From assembly GCF_029784155.1 (NCBI RefSeq), contig NW_026598389.1:62001-126000 (forward strand): a stretch of DNA of 64,000 nt. Direction: 5' to 3'. Below the pieces are notes generated by a model, which saw only the letters and a list, made by a program, of their open reading frames with translations, was not told the DNA's origin and searched no databases. The DNA is from Uranotaenia lowii. Lineage: Eukaryota; Arthropoda; Insecta; Diptera; Culicidae. Position numbers and translations under genes: made by a program. Of this stretch, positions 24,151 to 35,457 are shown piece by piece (position 1 is the first letter of the stretch; every line of letters starts with the position of its first letter).

Positions 24151-24720
24151 AAAATTGAGTAGCTGTTATTGAAAATATCTAGTATGAAATTGGCTTATCA
24201 CACGACGGCTGGACAGAAGACACACGACTGGTCTCACTGATGTTCCTTAGTGAACTGAGCTGTCTCTCCTGAGCCGGCATAGTAAAGCAGAAAGCAAGAG
24301 AGCGAGAGAGATAGGATAAGCTCTGCAAAGTCTGATCGATAGTCGAAAGAGCTATGGCTACCGATGATCATTGGCATTTTCAAAAGTTCGCTACACATCT
24401 CCCCTTTACACAAAAATATAGAAACATAAACGAAACACGTGATTTCGTTTTTTTGTTTATTGCATTCCATCTCAAGGTCTGACTTAATACGGTAATCAAC
24501 GCTATTTTTCTGTCGATTGGGCACTTGTTTCTGATCAGTATCAAGGTTTAAGGTCTCTTTTTTTTTCTGTTTTAGGGTTTCGGTCCCCCGTTCCAACGCC
24601 TTTGAACGACCTTCTGTCTCAACTTTTTCTCTTGAAACTTTATGTGTAAAATTTTGATTACTAACATAACATTTGACATCATTCAAATACCCTGATAATT
24701 CCAATTGTCTTGGCAACCTG
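24150..24720 (-). mobile_element. Possible LTR-retrotransposon 3' junction (polypurine tract plus LTR start)
   Basis: In minus reading, AAAGGGGAGATGTGTAGCG at about 24414-24396 looks like a polypurine tract followed by a TGT LTR start, as in Copia-type elements. A 160-codon frame (24234-24716) covers the junction, but its residues show no pol motif, and it is more likely fortuitous. No second LTR or primer-binding site was found. Confidence 0.25.
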
Positions 24721-25089
24721 CAAAAATAATAAAAAAAAACTGAAGAAGAAATGTTTTGATTATTCTAGGCTCGTAGTTCTTGATGCCTCTCCATTCTAAA
24801 AGTTTATAAATATAACGACTTTTTGAAAACTATACTTTATAGATCAGCGGTCGGGGAACCGGGGAAAATTACCTCAATTGGGTTAAAATTAGAATTTTCG
24901 GGTAAAAATGAAACTTTTGTGAGCAATGATTATATAATTTTCTTTGCTGTTGTATTAACCTATAATATAGTTTTTTCAACTTAAACAATTGATATGAAAA
25001 GTGATTGGATACCTCATGAATATTTTCCTATGAGGCACTCAAACGACACGCTTCAAGATTGTAGTTTTTGCATTAAGGAACATACACTA

Positions 25090-25309
25090 AACAAGGGTTG
25101 CCAAAAATTCGTGGCAAACCGGGCTATTTAATTTAAAACCTGGTAAAACCGGGCATATTTCAACTTAAATTTCGTAAAATTGTTCAATGCTCAAGAATTT
25201 TTCGCAAAAAAACAAAAATTATAACAGCAATCTGAGATTTTCGTTGATTTTAAAGTGACTTAATCTGGGCATAATCTGAAATCTTTCCCAAATTAATATT
25301 GGTATCAAC
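25090..25309. repeat. Decayed GGTTGCC/CCGG hAT-like MITE fragment
   Basis: AGGGTTGCCAAAAATTCG followed by AACCGGGC and AACCGGGCATATTTC resembles the terminus and subterminal words of the element near 61681-62151. It is cut on the right by the 25310-26877 element. Non-coding. Confidence 0.4.
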
Positions 25310-25934
25310 CCAAGCAACCAAAAGTCTCTTTAAAAAGGTCGAACATAGCTTAATCAGCATAATCAATGTGCTGAAATTCCTTTTATTCAGCCCAAATTTT
25401 AAGTTCTTATTGAAACTTTGAAGTTCCATTACAGATTTGAACGGCCTTCTATTCAGCCCACAAGTAAACTTTTAATCAGCGAAAATAAGAAAAATAATTC
25501 TCCTCTTCTCTCTTACTTCGGTCACCACCAACTAGCCCATGTGGTGCTGCCGGTTTCTCGGCATCCATCTTTATTCCTCCCATCACCTCCCTCAATTGAT
25601 CTTACTTAACACGTTCGTCGTCACGCTCATTTTGGTAGTTTTACTAGCCGGGCCCAAAGAAATTTTCAGAGAGAAAAAACAAAGAGGGAGAACTCCCATA
25701 TTTGAAACGTGTGGCGAAGCTGAGCGGTAAACTCAAGTAGGAGAGCGTCACACGCTTTTTGATGTGACGGGGCCTCCCAAGGAATACACCCGTCACCCGA
25801 ATATGGATGCCGTGGCGACGAACTTGCTTTTTTTTTAAACTTTGTTCGATACATGCCAGCACGCACGCCAATTCTGCCACACAATTATCTGATTCGCTTA
25901 CTCCAGCAATCAAACAAACTAATGGAAAAAATTA

Positions 25935-26005
25935 GTCCTGGTACTCGATTTGAATCCGATCCTCCGAGATGATAACCAAACACGCTGCCACGATGCCACG
26001 CCTAG
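25935..26005 (-). repeat. tRNA-like relic (A-box and B-box-like), possible SINE head
   Basis: Minus-strand reading gives CTAGGCGTGGCATCGTGGCA, then about 25 nt, then CGGATTCAAATCGAG and a T run. These resemble pol III A and B boxes at tRNA spacing. Acceptor ends do not pair, so it is not a functional tRNA. Confidence 0.35.
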
Positions 26006-26469
26006 ATGTTGCCTTGCCGGCAGCTAAAATTCGAAGTGGTTATAAGCTTCCTAGAATACCCGCAAAGACAGCCAGCGGCCAGCAGCAAAGACGCACATTG
26101 ATTATTACTAAGAAACATTACGAAACGGCGTATAAATCAATCATCCGTTAAAATAATTTCGGTTTAAAAAAATGAAATTAGTTTAAAATTATACAAATTC
26201 TTGAGTTTATCTTGATATATAATTAATGAATTGCTTCAACTGACTTTCAATGTGTAATAAATTCGTGGTAAGTAAATACAGTTTGACGAAATTTTATATA
26301 GTCAAAATATTTACTCTTTTCAAAAACAGTCATTTGTGAGATAGCTTTTAGTTGTTCTGAGTTGAAGTTTCAATATAAATTATACATTTCAACAATTTCC
26401 AAGCTCCGAAAATGTTTTATTTATTATATGCCCTTTTGTGATGTTCGTTCACATTTCATATTTATGAAA

Positions 26470-26790
26470 TGGCGGACATGTCTCAAAAAAGGCTCTTTGA
26501 GGAACTTTTTAGAACTTCGAGTCCATAGAAGGCTATTTGAAAACCAATTTGTAACTTTTATTCTGAATGATGCGCTTGACATGTCATAAAAAAGGCTATC
26601 TGAGGAACTTCTTGGAACTTGAAGTTCACAGAAGGCTATTTGAGGTCTAATTTGTAACTTTTATGCTGTGTAAGTGCAATTGACATGTCAAAAAAAAGGC
26701 TATTTGAGGAACTTCTTGGAACTTCAAGTCCATAGAAGGCTATTCGAGGAACCTTTTGTAACTTTCATGCTCACATTCGAGAAAATTCGG
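26470..26790 (+). repeat. ~104-bp tandem repeat, three units
   Basis: AAAAAAGGCTaTTTGAGGAACTT recurs at about 26484, 26587 and 26691. Each is followed by a TTGGAACTTcaAGTcCAtAGAAGGC block and a TTTGTAACTTTTATGCT block, and by GACATGTCA-AAAAAA before the next unit. It lies inside the CCAAGCAACC element. Non-coding. Confidence 0.75.
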
Positions 26791-27422
26791 TACCAATTCC
26801 CTTTGGAACCTTTGTTCAGCGAAATTCGAACTTTGGAGGCACGAGTTTAAGTAGATATGAGACTTTTGGTTGCTTGGAAAATTTCTAGGCAAGACACGGA
26901 AGAAGCCGAGCAATTTGGTAAGCTTACACTAAACAAGTGGCTGTGTCGTGCCGACGCACCAACTTTATTATTAGAACAAAAGTAAAAGTTGAGCATGGAC
27001 TCTCAAGAATGCGGTCGAAATATCTTTGATTGATCATAAAAAATTTTCGCAGATAAGTTTAAAAACTTTTCCTGGGTCAATATCTCACATAAAAACGATA
27101 AATTAAAAAAAATTAGGAAAATTTAAATAATATTTCATCCAGCAAATTAGTTTCAGCGTTTGGATGAAAGCTGAGATATTTGAAATGAAACAAGAACAAA
27201 ACAAGAGTGCTTCTTTTTCAAGGTTAAATTTGTTTTTGGCAGATTGCAAATAAACTTTTTTTTTCTTATACATCAAGGATTCAATTGTAAGACATCTTAT
27301 CACACTCAGATTTCATATTTTTATTTATTTGGTGTTCTGTCTCACGACATAACCTAATAAAAAATATTCCTCCAAACTCAGAAAGCGATTTTCAGATTAC
27401 TTCCTGGATCTTGATACACGTA

Positions 27423-28111
27423 CACTCAGAGGAAATCTTATTATAAATTTCATAAGATTCATCTTATGAACCGCTTTTTTGTGTCCAAACTAATATTTCA
27501 TAAGAGTCTTATGAAATTCTTTCAATATTCATACGAAGTTCTTATGAAAAATAGAAGCAGCAGCATTGTGAAAAATAATGAACACATTCATTCCATCAGC
27601 CTCGTCGTCGTACCAAGCACTAACCAGTTGAGAAGCCATTAGTTTTTCTCAAAGTTGAAAGTGATTTTGTTATTCTACATGGTAAGTTTATTTTATGTGA
27701 ACGTTCCAATTATTTGTTAACGTAAACCCATATTTTTATGTTTACTTTTCAGCATGTTGACCGGCGAAAAGGATAAGTTCAATGGACCGGGTGCGGCAGA
27801 ATGACTGTTGGAACCGTGCCGTGATGTGCTGATTATGGTGATCATGATGTAATTGTAAACAAATAACAAATTACACAGAAAATAAACTGAACGTTTTCAA
27901 CATCAATTATTTTAATATTTTTTCATCAAACTTAAAATTTTCTGTTTCCATAAGACCCTCTTATGAAAAGCAACAACCTCTCATTGAAGCAGGTGTTCAT
28001 CTGAAGAATTCATTCGCTTCATAAGACAATCTTATGAATTTCATAGATTTTTCTTATGGCGCCACTTCATAAGAGAATCTTATGGTATATATAATAGTAT
28101 TTTTCTGAGTG
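27423..28111 (+). mobile_element. 689-bp MITE (CACTCAGA termini, TA duplication) carrying a small spliced-looking unit
   Basis: CACTCAGA at 27423 and its complement TCTGAGTG ending at 28111, flanked by TA (27421-27422 and 28112-28113). Near both ends, TTCATAAGA/TCTTATGAA words recur many times in both orientations (subterminal repeats). The centre (about 27560-27900) is different in character: leader-like sequence, a consensus intron, a short ORF and AATAAA. No transposase is present. Confidence 0.7.
27600..27890 (+). other. Putative captured mini-transcription unit inside the MITE (intron, short ORF, polyA signal)
   Basis: ATG|GTAAGT at 27679-27687 and TTTACTTTTCAG ending at 27752 define a 71-bp intron of typical mosquito length with a pyrimidine-rich 3' end. 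The following exon opens with CATGTTGACCGGCG; its ATG gives MLTGEKDKFNGPGAAE, then stop. Another short frame would join across the splice. AATAAA is at 27881-27886. Together these look like a captured gene piece (transduplication), plus strand. I do not recognise the peptide, and no function is claimed. Confidence 0.45.
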
Positions 28112-28507
28112 TACTTTCTATTGAATTGTAGATCATTGAACTTCGATATTGATGCACGTTATCCCTTAATCGTTTCGTTATCGTTACCGTATCGTTTAAA
28201 ATCCCTGACAAAAAAGGAAAAAAAAACATTTGAGAGTATACAAAATCTCGACTCTTATGAACATAAAATCAAAGAACATTTATCGATTAACCGCCGAAAA
28301 CTATTTTAGAATTCCTTTTACTTCAATAAGCCCTTATTCTGAAGCAAATATATCAAGCATGAAACAACGTTATTTCTTAAATACGTATAGGAAGAATCAC
28401 AGCCTAACAGACAGGGCACTTAGAACAAAAATCGATTGTTTTTGCACAGCGTTTATGTACCTAGAACAAGGATGCCTTTGAAAATTTTATGTTATAAGAA
28501 AAATGTG

Positions 28508-29900
28508 GAGTTTGTCCTCAGCCTTCAGTGGAGTCGGACGTACTAAAACGCGCTCGTGCACCACAAGTGAAAGGCTATTGTTCCTTTTCAATGAAAGAAA
28601 CTTTAACAAGTGAGTTGTCAGCGGGATGAGTCCTTCCCCAGGAGATCATCCGGATAGGACCATTCCGGAATGGATGGATCCGCAAGGAGTGCATGGTAGA
28701 TTGTACTACATGTTTCTAAAAGCGAAAAAAGGTTTCGAACTACCGAAAAATCCGTTCGTCATTGGAAGATCGATAGAAGAGCACGCGGGAAAAATAGAAA
28801 GTGGGTACTATGTGAAAAGCAAGAGTTGGTACGTGTTAAAGATCCGGAGTAAAGAACAAGCCCGAAAAATATTTACCCTTGCTACACTTCTCGATGGCAC
28901 GCCGATCGAAATGGGCCACCATCCAGAGTTAAACAGTCGAAAGTTTGTAGTGAGATGCAACGAGGTAGAAGGCATGTCCGAAGAAAATCTTCTAAAAGAG
29001 CTATCGTCGCAAAAGATTATAGCTGTGAGACGAATTATGAAGAAAACAGCGGCTGGACTAGTAGAAACACCGACACTAGTTTTGACTATAAATTCGACTG
29101 TTGTACCGGAATTTATAAATTTCGGATTTATTCGTTTAAGGACAAGACTGTATTATCCACAACCACTCATCTGCAGAAATTGTTTGCAATATGGACACCC
29201 GAAAAACAAATGTGTGTCAGAAAAAGCGTGTATAGTTTGCTCTGGCATCCACAGCAGCGAAGCTTGCACTGCTAAATCGAAGTTTTGTGCAAACTGCAAA
29301 TCAAACCACTCTCCGCTTGATAGGAACTGCCCTGTGTACGCTTATGAAACTGCCGTGCTGAAAATAAAAACCGAGCAGAACATCACACTGGACGCCGCTC
29401 GCAGATTAATCCAAACACCGAATACTACCAGCTACGCCGAAGTAGTCAAATATCATAACGATACCTTCAACCAGCAGAAGAAAAAACAGCAGCCAAAAAA
29501 AATCACCGCACCGACCGAACCGACACAACAGAAGGACCAACAGCAACAACAACCCCAAAAAAGACTTCATCACTCGACAGAACGCAACACTCCAGCTCCA
29601 GCAACAGTACACTTGACCGTTTCGCCGCCCCGCAAAAGATTCACCCCTCAAGCTTCGCCCATCGCCTCAGGTGACGAGGCTGAAGGTGACCCTCAACGTA
29701 CAAACATTACACTTATCAATTCCGAGGCTCGGAAATCGACCAGTGAAATAAATTGTTCTCCTTCCCCAATCCCTTCCTCCACATCCAAAAACCCCTTCCA
29801 ACCCCCCCTTAATTCTAAGTCAAAACCAGACCCTCGGCACAATAATACTTTTATAAAGTGAATTGCCTCAATAAAAATAGTATAAGATTAAAAAAAAAGA
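28508..29900 (+). mobile_element. ORF1-only LINE derivative, A-rich tail, 12-bp target duplication
   Basis: AAGAAAAATGTG at 28496-28507 recurs exactly at 29901-29912. The insert opens with GAGTTTGTCCTCAGCCTTCA (a 5' UTR with a TCAG-type initiator), holds one complete ORF1 and ends in TAAGATTAAAAAAAAAGA about 40 nt after its stop. Complete flanking duplications and an A-rich 3' end show that the unit without ORF2 is what inserted, not a later deletion. The parent is probably an I-clade LINE. Confidence 0.85.
28626..29861 (+). CDS. I-clade-like LINE ORF1 protein (gag-like, three zinc knuckles), intact
   Basis: 411 codons from the ATG at 28626. An N-terminal RRM-like region (WMDPQGVHGRLYYMFLKAK; YVLKIRSKEQARKIF) is followed by three consecutive Cys/His knuckles: CRNCLQYGHPKNKC (about 181-194), CIVCSGIHSSEAC and CANCKSNHSPLDRNC. 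Then come a conserved YETAVLKIKTEQNITLDAAR helix, SYAEVV, and a Gln/Lys/Pro-rich tail. Such ORF1 proteins bind element RNA and form RNPs that enter the nucleus or telomeric sites. No frameshift or stop. No ORF2 follows; a mariner-like element begins about 140 bp downstream. It would be non-autonomous, depending on a partner RT. Confidence 0.88.
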   Translation: MSPSPGDHPDRTIPEWMDPQGVHGRLYYMFLKAKKGFELPKNPFVIGRSIEEHAGKIESGYYVKSKSWYVLKIRSKEQARKIFTLATLLDGTPIEMGHHPELNSRKFVVRCNEVEGMSEENLLKELSSQKIIAVRRIMKKTAAGLVETPTLVLTINSTVVPEFINFGFIRLRTRLYYPQPLICRNCLQYGHPKNKCVSEKACIVCSGIHSSEACTAKSKFCANCKSNHSPLDRNCPVYAYETAVLKIKTEQNITLDAARRLIQTPNTTSYAEVVKYHNDTFNQQKKKQQPKKITAPTEPTQQKDQQQQQPQKRLHHSTERNTPAPATVHLTVSPPRKRFTPQASPIASGDEAEGDPQRTNITLINSEARKSTSEINCSPSPIPSSTSKNPFQPPLNSKSKPDPRHNNTFIK

Positions 29901-30001
29901 AAGAAAAATGTGAACAATGAAATTTAAGATTGGCTGAATTGTTCTCTTCATTTTCAAAGTTAAAGCAGAATTTAGTCTAAAAACGCAGGGTATAGCACCT
30001 A

Positions 30002-31291
30002 CAGGGTGACAAAAAAGTCCGGTCACACTTTTTTGGGGTCGCCTGTAGCCTACACGTTGCATCTCTGTGGTGCCATCTATAGTCAAATGAAAGGGCTAAC
30101 TTTGCTGCCCAAAGTGGCAGAGTTTCGTTTTTGTGCAGTTTGTTTACATCGAGTTGTGAGCTATGGCAGAGTTAAGAGCAGCTGTTATCGTTGAGTATGT
30201 GAGAGGGTTCAAACCCGGACACATATTCAAACATCTAAAACCGCTCGTAATCAACCGGAAATTCGTGTAGCGGACCATAAATCGTTACCTAAAGACCGGA
30301 GGCACCGAGGACAAGGCACGATCTGGACGACCAAGGTCTGTGAGAACTCCAAGGCTGAAAAAGATTATACGAGACCGGATTCGATGGAATCCCGCCCAAT
30401 ATGCACGGAAGCTGGCCAGGAACCTTAAAACGAACCGAGAATCAATTCGCCTGCTTCTGCGCAAGCATTTAAAACTTACACCGTATAAAAACAGGTGGTT
30501 CATGGGGTTACCAAAGCTACAAAGGACAAGTGGTACCAACGGTCGCGGGAGTGGCTCGGTTGGCGTGCAGATGACGAGATTATTTTTCGGACGAGAAGCT
30601 ATTCGTTTTGGAGCAAACAACCAATCGCCAAAATGATCGAGTTTGGAGTGTGAGCCTCCAGCAAGCTCCTGCGGACAAGCTGAACGTTTCCCGGTTCTAA
30701 AATAAGACGTCAGTGATGGTTTACGGAGCCATTTGCAAGAGAGGTAAACTGCCCCTGATTTTTATTGATAAAGGGGTCAAAATCAACGCAGCGTACTACC
30801 TGGACACGGTTTTGAAGAAAAATGTTCTGCCTCAAGCTGAACTATTGTTTGAAGAGGATTACTACTGCTTCCAGCAAGATGGCGCCCCATCCCATACCAC
30901 AGGTGTGATGTGAGGAAAATTTGACCGATTTCATTTAGAAGAATGAATGGCCTCCGTCGTCTTCGGATCTGAATCCACTGGATTCTTTCGTGTGGGGATA
31001 CATAATGTCGAAGCTCAACGACTATAAAATAATAAATTTGGAGCAATTCAAGTGAGTTATAACGAAAATCTGGAACGAGATGCCGATGGAGCACGTGCGC
31101 GCCGCTTGCGACGACTTTCCGAGGCGTTTGAAGCTGGTTTGATCAGAAAAAGGTGGTGTAATTCCGAGATATCGTCTGTGAAGTATCTTCATGAGTTACT
31201 GAATAAATCTACGAAAGCCAGATTCAGATTTTCTTCTTATTCTTTGAAATATTGAGATTTTCCTGTGTGACCGAACTTTTTTGTCACCCTG
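30002..31291 (+). mobile_element. Mariner-like transposon, 1290 bp, near-perfect TIRs, TA duplication
   Basis: CAGGGTGACAAAAAAGTCCG.. at 30002 and the complement of ..GGTCACCCTG-type sequence ending at 31291 (25 of the first 26 bases match). TA is at 30000-30001 and 31292-31293. Length and layout fit a complete IS630-Tc1-mariner element. It sits about 90 bp downstream of the ORF1-only LINE. Confidence 0.9.
30163..31254 (+). pseudogene. Mariner-like transposase, inactivated
   Basis: Start MAELRAAVIVEYVRG at 30163. An N-terminal helix-turn-helix region includes ARSGRPRSVRTPRLKKIIRD and ESIRLLLRKHLKLTPYK. After breaks comes the catalytic core with SVMVYGAICKRGKLPLIF and FQQDGAPSHTT (second Asp), then out of frame SSDLNPLDSFVWGYIMSKLN. 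A stop falls early (30270 region), with at least two frameshifts (around 30520 and 30915). The QQDGAPSH and LNPLDSFVWG motifs are of the maT/mariner type. Not functional. Confidence 0.8.
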
Positions 31292-31293
31292 TA

Positions 31294-32100
31294 TGTACAG
31301 CTCAGTGAATGTAATCAATGTAAGCAACCATAAGGATGAAAGCGATGCTCGTCATTAGCTTTTGGGTAGATTCTACAACCTTTTTCAAAGGTTCCCTAAA
31401 AGTGAGATCAGCTTATGCATGATTTAATTTTTCAGGTGCAAATCAAGATGTGTATATCTAGGAGGTGTAACGATATGAGAAACTCTCGAATCAGCCATTT
31501 TGATTTGGCTACTATGGCATGGAGTTCGTGGAGTTTGTTTACCAACAAGCCCTCAGCTCGAATAAATTTTCCGATGTTTACAAACAAACTCACTGAACCT
31601 CACCGCGCTCTCCTCGCCTACTTACTGACAAAGTCAGAGAACCTTGTGATCTAATAACCTTGGTGCAGATGTCGAAGACACGCCACTGAGTAGATTAACC
31701 AGCAAAGCTCACAGAATACAACGAACCTCTCTCATTTCGTTTTTAAAAAAATCAAACATAATTCCGGAACAGTTCATTGTTGATCATTTCCATTTGTGGT
31801 AGATACCGGCAACTGGTTCCAGTTCTGGTTTCCAAATAAAACATAAATTGAAATATTTCATATTGATGATCCTGATTGCACAGCAAACTCGCATGACTGC
31901 TACCCGATGTACTCCGCTCCAGGCCGCTACGCCGTAATTTCGACAGTGCTACGCTCTCCAGGAGGCGTCATTTCAACTCTGTAAACCATAGCAGATAGGC
32001 GTAATTCAGGCCAATGCTAAGTTGATGACTTTCGATGCTCTCTCACAGCAGTATGTGAAAAGTGCATCGAAACCTAAGCGATTGTCGACCATTTATCCGA
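31294..32100. other. Unassigned spacer
   Basis: No ORF, repeat or TIR that I can support. Confidence 0.4.
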
Positions 32101-32149
32101 GGTGTTTTTAATGCAGTTTCAATGACGTCGTGTGTTGTTGGACACTAGG

Positions 32150-33560
32150 AGCACTTCGGTAGTATTCTGGTGGGCTATCTGAGAATTAAATCTTTTCATT
32201 CAGTTGCCAACCTTTCCAACAGACACTGTTGCAAGTTCTTCTACTTCCTCGATTGTTAAACCGATTATCGTTAGCACAATATCGTCCGAAAATCCGACTA
32301 TCTGCGCGCCTGCTGGTAGCTTCAGCGATATCACCCCAATATTCTCAACGATGCTTCCTACATATTATCCTGCAGAATGTATTGGAAACACCCGCTTTGG
32401 CAACCGCTACCCAGATAGCGTTGTTGGAGGTTTTTTTTTTAACGTCGAGCGTCACATGTTTCATTGTGCGTTATCGTACCTAGTTAGAGAGACTTCAAAA
32501 TGCACCTATCTCATGCACCTATAAGCACCCTCTCTACTAGTTTGCCAAATGTATCTAGCAGACAAATGGCTCTGTACGATGTTAAATGCCCTAGAGTTTT
32601 CCCCGGTTTCGGTAGTAATACCAGCTTCGCAGTACTTCGCAACTACTTTAAAAATATCTGAAATGGTCTGTACCGTCACCTTCACTACTGAATTTGAGAT
32701 TTCACCGATTATTCACCGCATATTTCTTGGAGATGTCTTTAAGTTCCTCGTTCGTCACTGGCTCAAATTATTGGACTTCCAGGTCGTACGGGGCTATTGG
32801 CTAGGGACCATATTGCGAGACCCTTTACAGTGATCTGTAGCAGTTTTCCTTGACTGTCCTAATAGCTCGCTTGAGTTATACTCACGCTGCAGCTGCTTGA
32901 TTAGCATCACCTTCCGTTTCTCGATCGGCATCGTTTTATACCCGTTGAGCTCGCCGCCTGGCTTTTAGGCAGTTATGAAGATCGGCAAGTTAATGAGGTT
33001 CACTAGTAAGCCGGTCGCAGCCACCACTTGGGTATTCTGCTTCTTCTAGGTGTAGTCGTGGCGCACACCGCAACCATAATTTTGATGCTTCCTGAAAGAT
33101 TTTTTTCTTACATCTTGCGCCTGGACCGACAAGGTTGGTTCGCAACCAACCTTGTCTGCTTAAACTACTACGCTATAGCGTATCGCCTGGGGATCGCTAT
33201 GAGTGTAATCGTCACACACTCTTTAGTTCATATTAGCTTTTAGTAATGATGAACATCTACTACGAGCGATCGGTCTGGTATTCCATGCTTGCCATATAGG
33301 TGCTGGTAGCTCCATTGTTACACAGCTCATCCTTCAGTTTCGCGAACGCCTCAAGTAAGTTGTGGTCTCTAGGATTATTTCAACTGCTACCAAAGTTGAC
33401 CGCCTAAACTCCGGAATATCCTCCTATCACTGCAGGGGCTCTGCCTATTCATTCTTGTATGACTTCATCTAACATTGTCCTGATTCCTCCGATCTTGGTG
33501 GAGCGTAGCAGCAGTCAAAGGATAAATATCTTGTAACAATTTATACCTAAAACGTATGTT
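32150..33560 (-). pseudogene. LOA/R1-type LINE ORF2 relic (endonuclease and RT fragments)
   Basis: Minus-strand reading in changing frames gives, in order, an endonuclease piece (about 33500-33280: VNFGSS.. then LLEAFAKLKDELCNNGATSTY, matching the block after GDFNAW in LOA/R1 enzymes), RT finger TLGHLTSYRAICLLDTFGKL (about 32620-32550), palm NAIWVAVAKAGVSNTFCRII (about 32430-32370) and the catalytic box LPAGAQIVGFSDDIVLTI (about 32320-32260, FSDD for FADD), followed by EEVEELA and AHQNTTEVLLVSN. Stops and frameshifts throughout and a deletion between palm motifs. An old, dead copy; the short plus-strand ORFs across it are shadows. Confidence 0.75.
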
Positions 33561-35350
33561 CCACATTTTGTATGCAACTGTTAGCTTGGGTGGCCAACTA
33601 GGTTGAATCTTACTCATGTCTTACTTCACTCTCAACTCTCATCCTTCAACGATCGCAATTTTTGTTTTCGAAAACACATCATGAGAAAGCATTGCGAGGT
33701 GTACTCGCATTCCAATTCATCTCGTAATCACCCATTTTCGACGTCATTACACAATACAATTTATTCCGTTTGGTAAAATCAGCCCCCGTATTACTCACCT
33801 CACCGGGCAGCATTTGGCATTTGTATTCAACAACCATAAATAGCGAGCATTTGCGGTCACTTTACATGGCTGTTGGACTTGCTGTCCGATAGCCAAGAAT
33901 CGGCTTCGTCAACAAAAGTGGAAAAAAAAAACAAAAAGCGGAATGAAACCCAATCTCATAGCTTAACTAGTCAACAACAAGATCGGTTCTTTTGTACCCC
34001 CTTCGGTCTTTTTCGTTTCCAGTTGGGTTCGGAGAGCTGGTTAGAAAGCTATACAACTACTAGAGACAAGGCTCATTTCGCCAACCAACTTTGCAGCTAG
34101 AGCTAGAAAGGACAGAATGAAGTTTTGTTTTAATTAAATTAAAATACCTTCGCCGGTGCTTCCGACATGACACTCTCTGGACGGGGTAAGAATTCCGGAA
34201 AGCAAATCCCGTCATGCTTTACTACGAGAAAGAGAGCTCTGTTGGAATGGAAAAGTTTGTCCCCTTTTCCGGCAGAGCTTTGTCGGGCCGAGATTGGTCA
34301 TAGGACGTCGACGACGAAGACAGGAGCGCAGACAGTATCGTCGAACATTAGTCCTATTCTGTTTAGCCATTTAATGACACGGCGAGCGCGAGCCAATGCT
34401 GCAGCTGATGATGATTGTAATGACATGCCCAAATTGGGCTAACAGCAGTTAAGCAGCAGTTCGAGATATCCGATACATTATGATGACAAAGGCCGCACTT
34501 TGCACAGTTTGGCTGCCTGGAAGTTTGCAGGGACAGAGGCCTAGGCTGAGGGTTCCAAATTCGGTAACCGTGGCCCAGCTCTGCGCCTATTAGGTCAAAC
34601 TAATCGAATTAATGGAACGATACTTGATCCGTTTCGGGGCTGAGAAATCAACCAAACACACCGCGCTCGGTGACCGGCTTAACTGGCCCAAAACCAAAAC
34701 AACTCAACTGTTGAGCCCCTGTTGGAATTAGCATAATCGATTCTCGCAGTAAATTGGAAGTGGGGCGTCCGAAACCGAGGGTTTTAGTTTCTGTTGCTTC
34801 TCCCTTAGCCTAGCCAAGCCAGGCCGGACATAATTAATTTGTGACCACAATTAACGGTCGTTTTGGAAAAGTGTTGAGTGCCTAATTATGAAGATAACTT
34901 TGAGAAATTTGTTCTCTGGCTGGCTTTGAAGATGTTTGGGCTGAAATTTAAAGAAGGGAAACCAATGGCATATTTAAAAAACCGAAGTCAACCTTGAAGG
35001 TCAGCTTGTTTCTGTTGTGACTGTATAGACACGTATGAGGAAAATTCTTGAGATTTCTGAATCTCTTTAAATCTTATCAGACACTGGCGCCAGATGGTCA
35101 CGTTTTCAATGTTTCTTTTTTTGTAGAAGAATCATTCGAAAGGTGAGTATATGTAGGTTCTCCAATAATTTATCATCTTTCATATGTTTATTTTACCAAA
35201 CCTACGTTTAGTTTTAGCCGTCATTTTAGTATTCGGTTCTTGCATGTTTAAATTTGGCATCATTTTCGCATGGCAAAATTTTCAAAATTTGTTACATGTG
35301 ACAAAATTTCTACCACTTTTTCCTAACACGAGTGGACTTGCTCTTAAAAG
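33561..35350. other. Low-repeat, GC-richer intergenic sequence
   Basis: No protein-coding signature. 34140-34880 is GC-richer with several AATTA/TAATTA cores (34600-34620, 34830-34855) and no TE signature, in contrast to its surroundings. It may be host intronic or regulatory sequence, but nothing more can be shown. Confidence 0.35.
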
Positions 35351-35457
35351 CTAAAGGGTGATACGGTCAAAATAAGGTCATGGAAAAACGCGTGTAAATC
35401 GGTGAAATCGTTTTTCAAAAAAACGATCAAAAATCAAAATTCAGGAAAAATATTCAG

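Larger units (their letters stand above)
25310..26877. mobile_element. 1.57-kb TIR element with perfect 19-bp termini
   Basis: CCAAGCAACCAAAAGTCTC at 25310-25328 has its exact complement at 26859-26877. No transposase; the interior contains a tRNA-like stretch (about 25935-26005) and a 104-bp tandem repeat (26470-26790). I could not find a target duplication, so the superfamily is open. The GC-richer middle (25400-26110) may be a separate insertion. Confidence 0.7.

Noticed and set aside
24234..24716. 160-codon minus ORF as a Copia polyprotein end
   Set aside because: No integrase, RT or RNase H motif; only a possible polypurine tract supports an LTR element.
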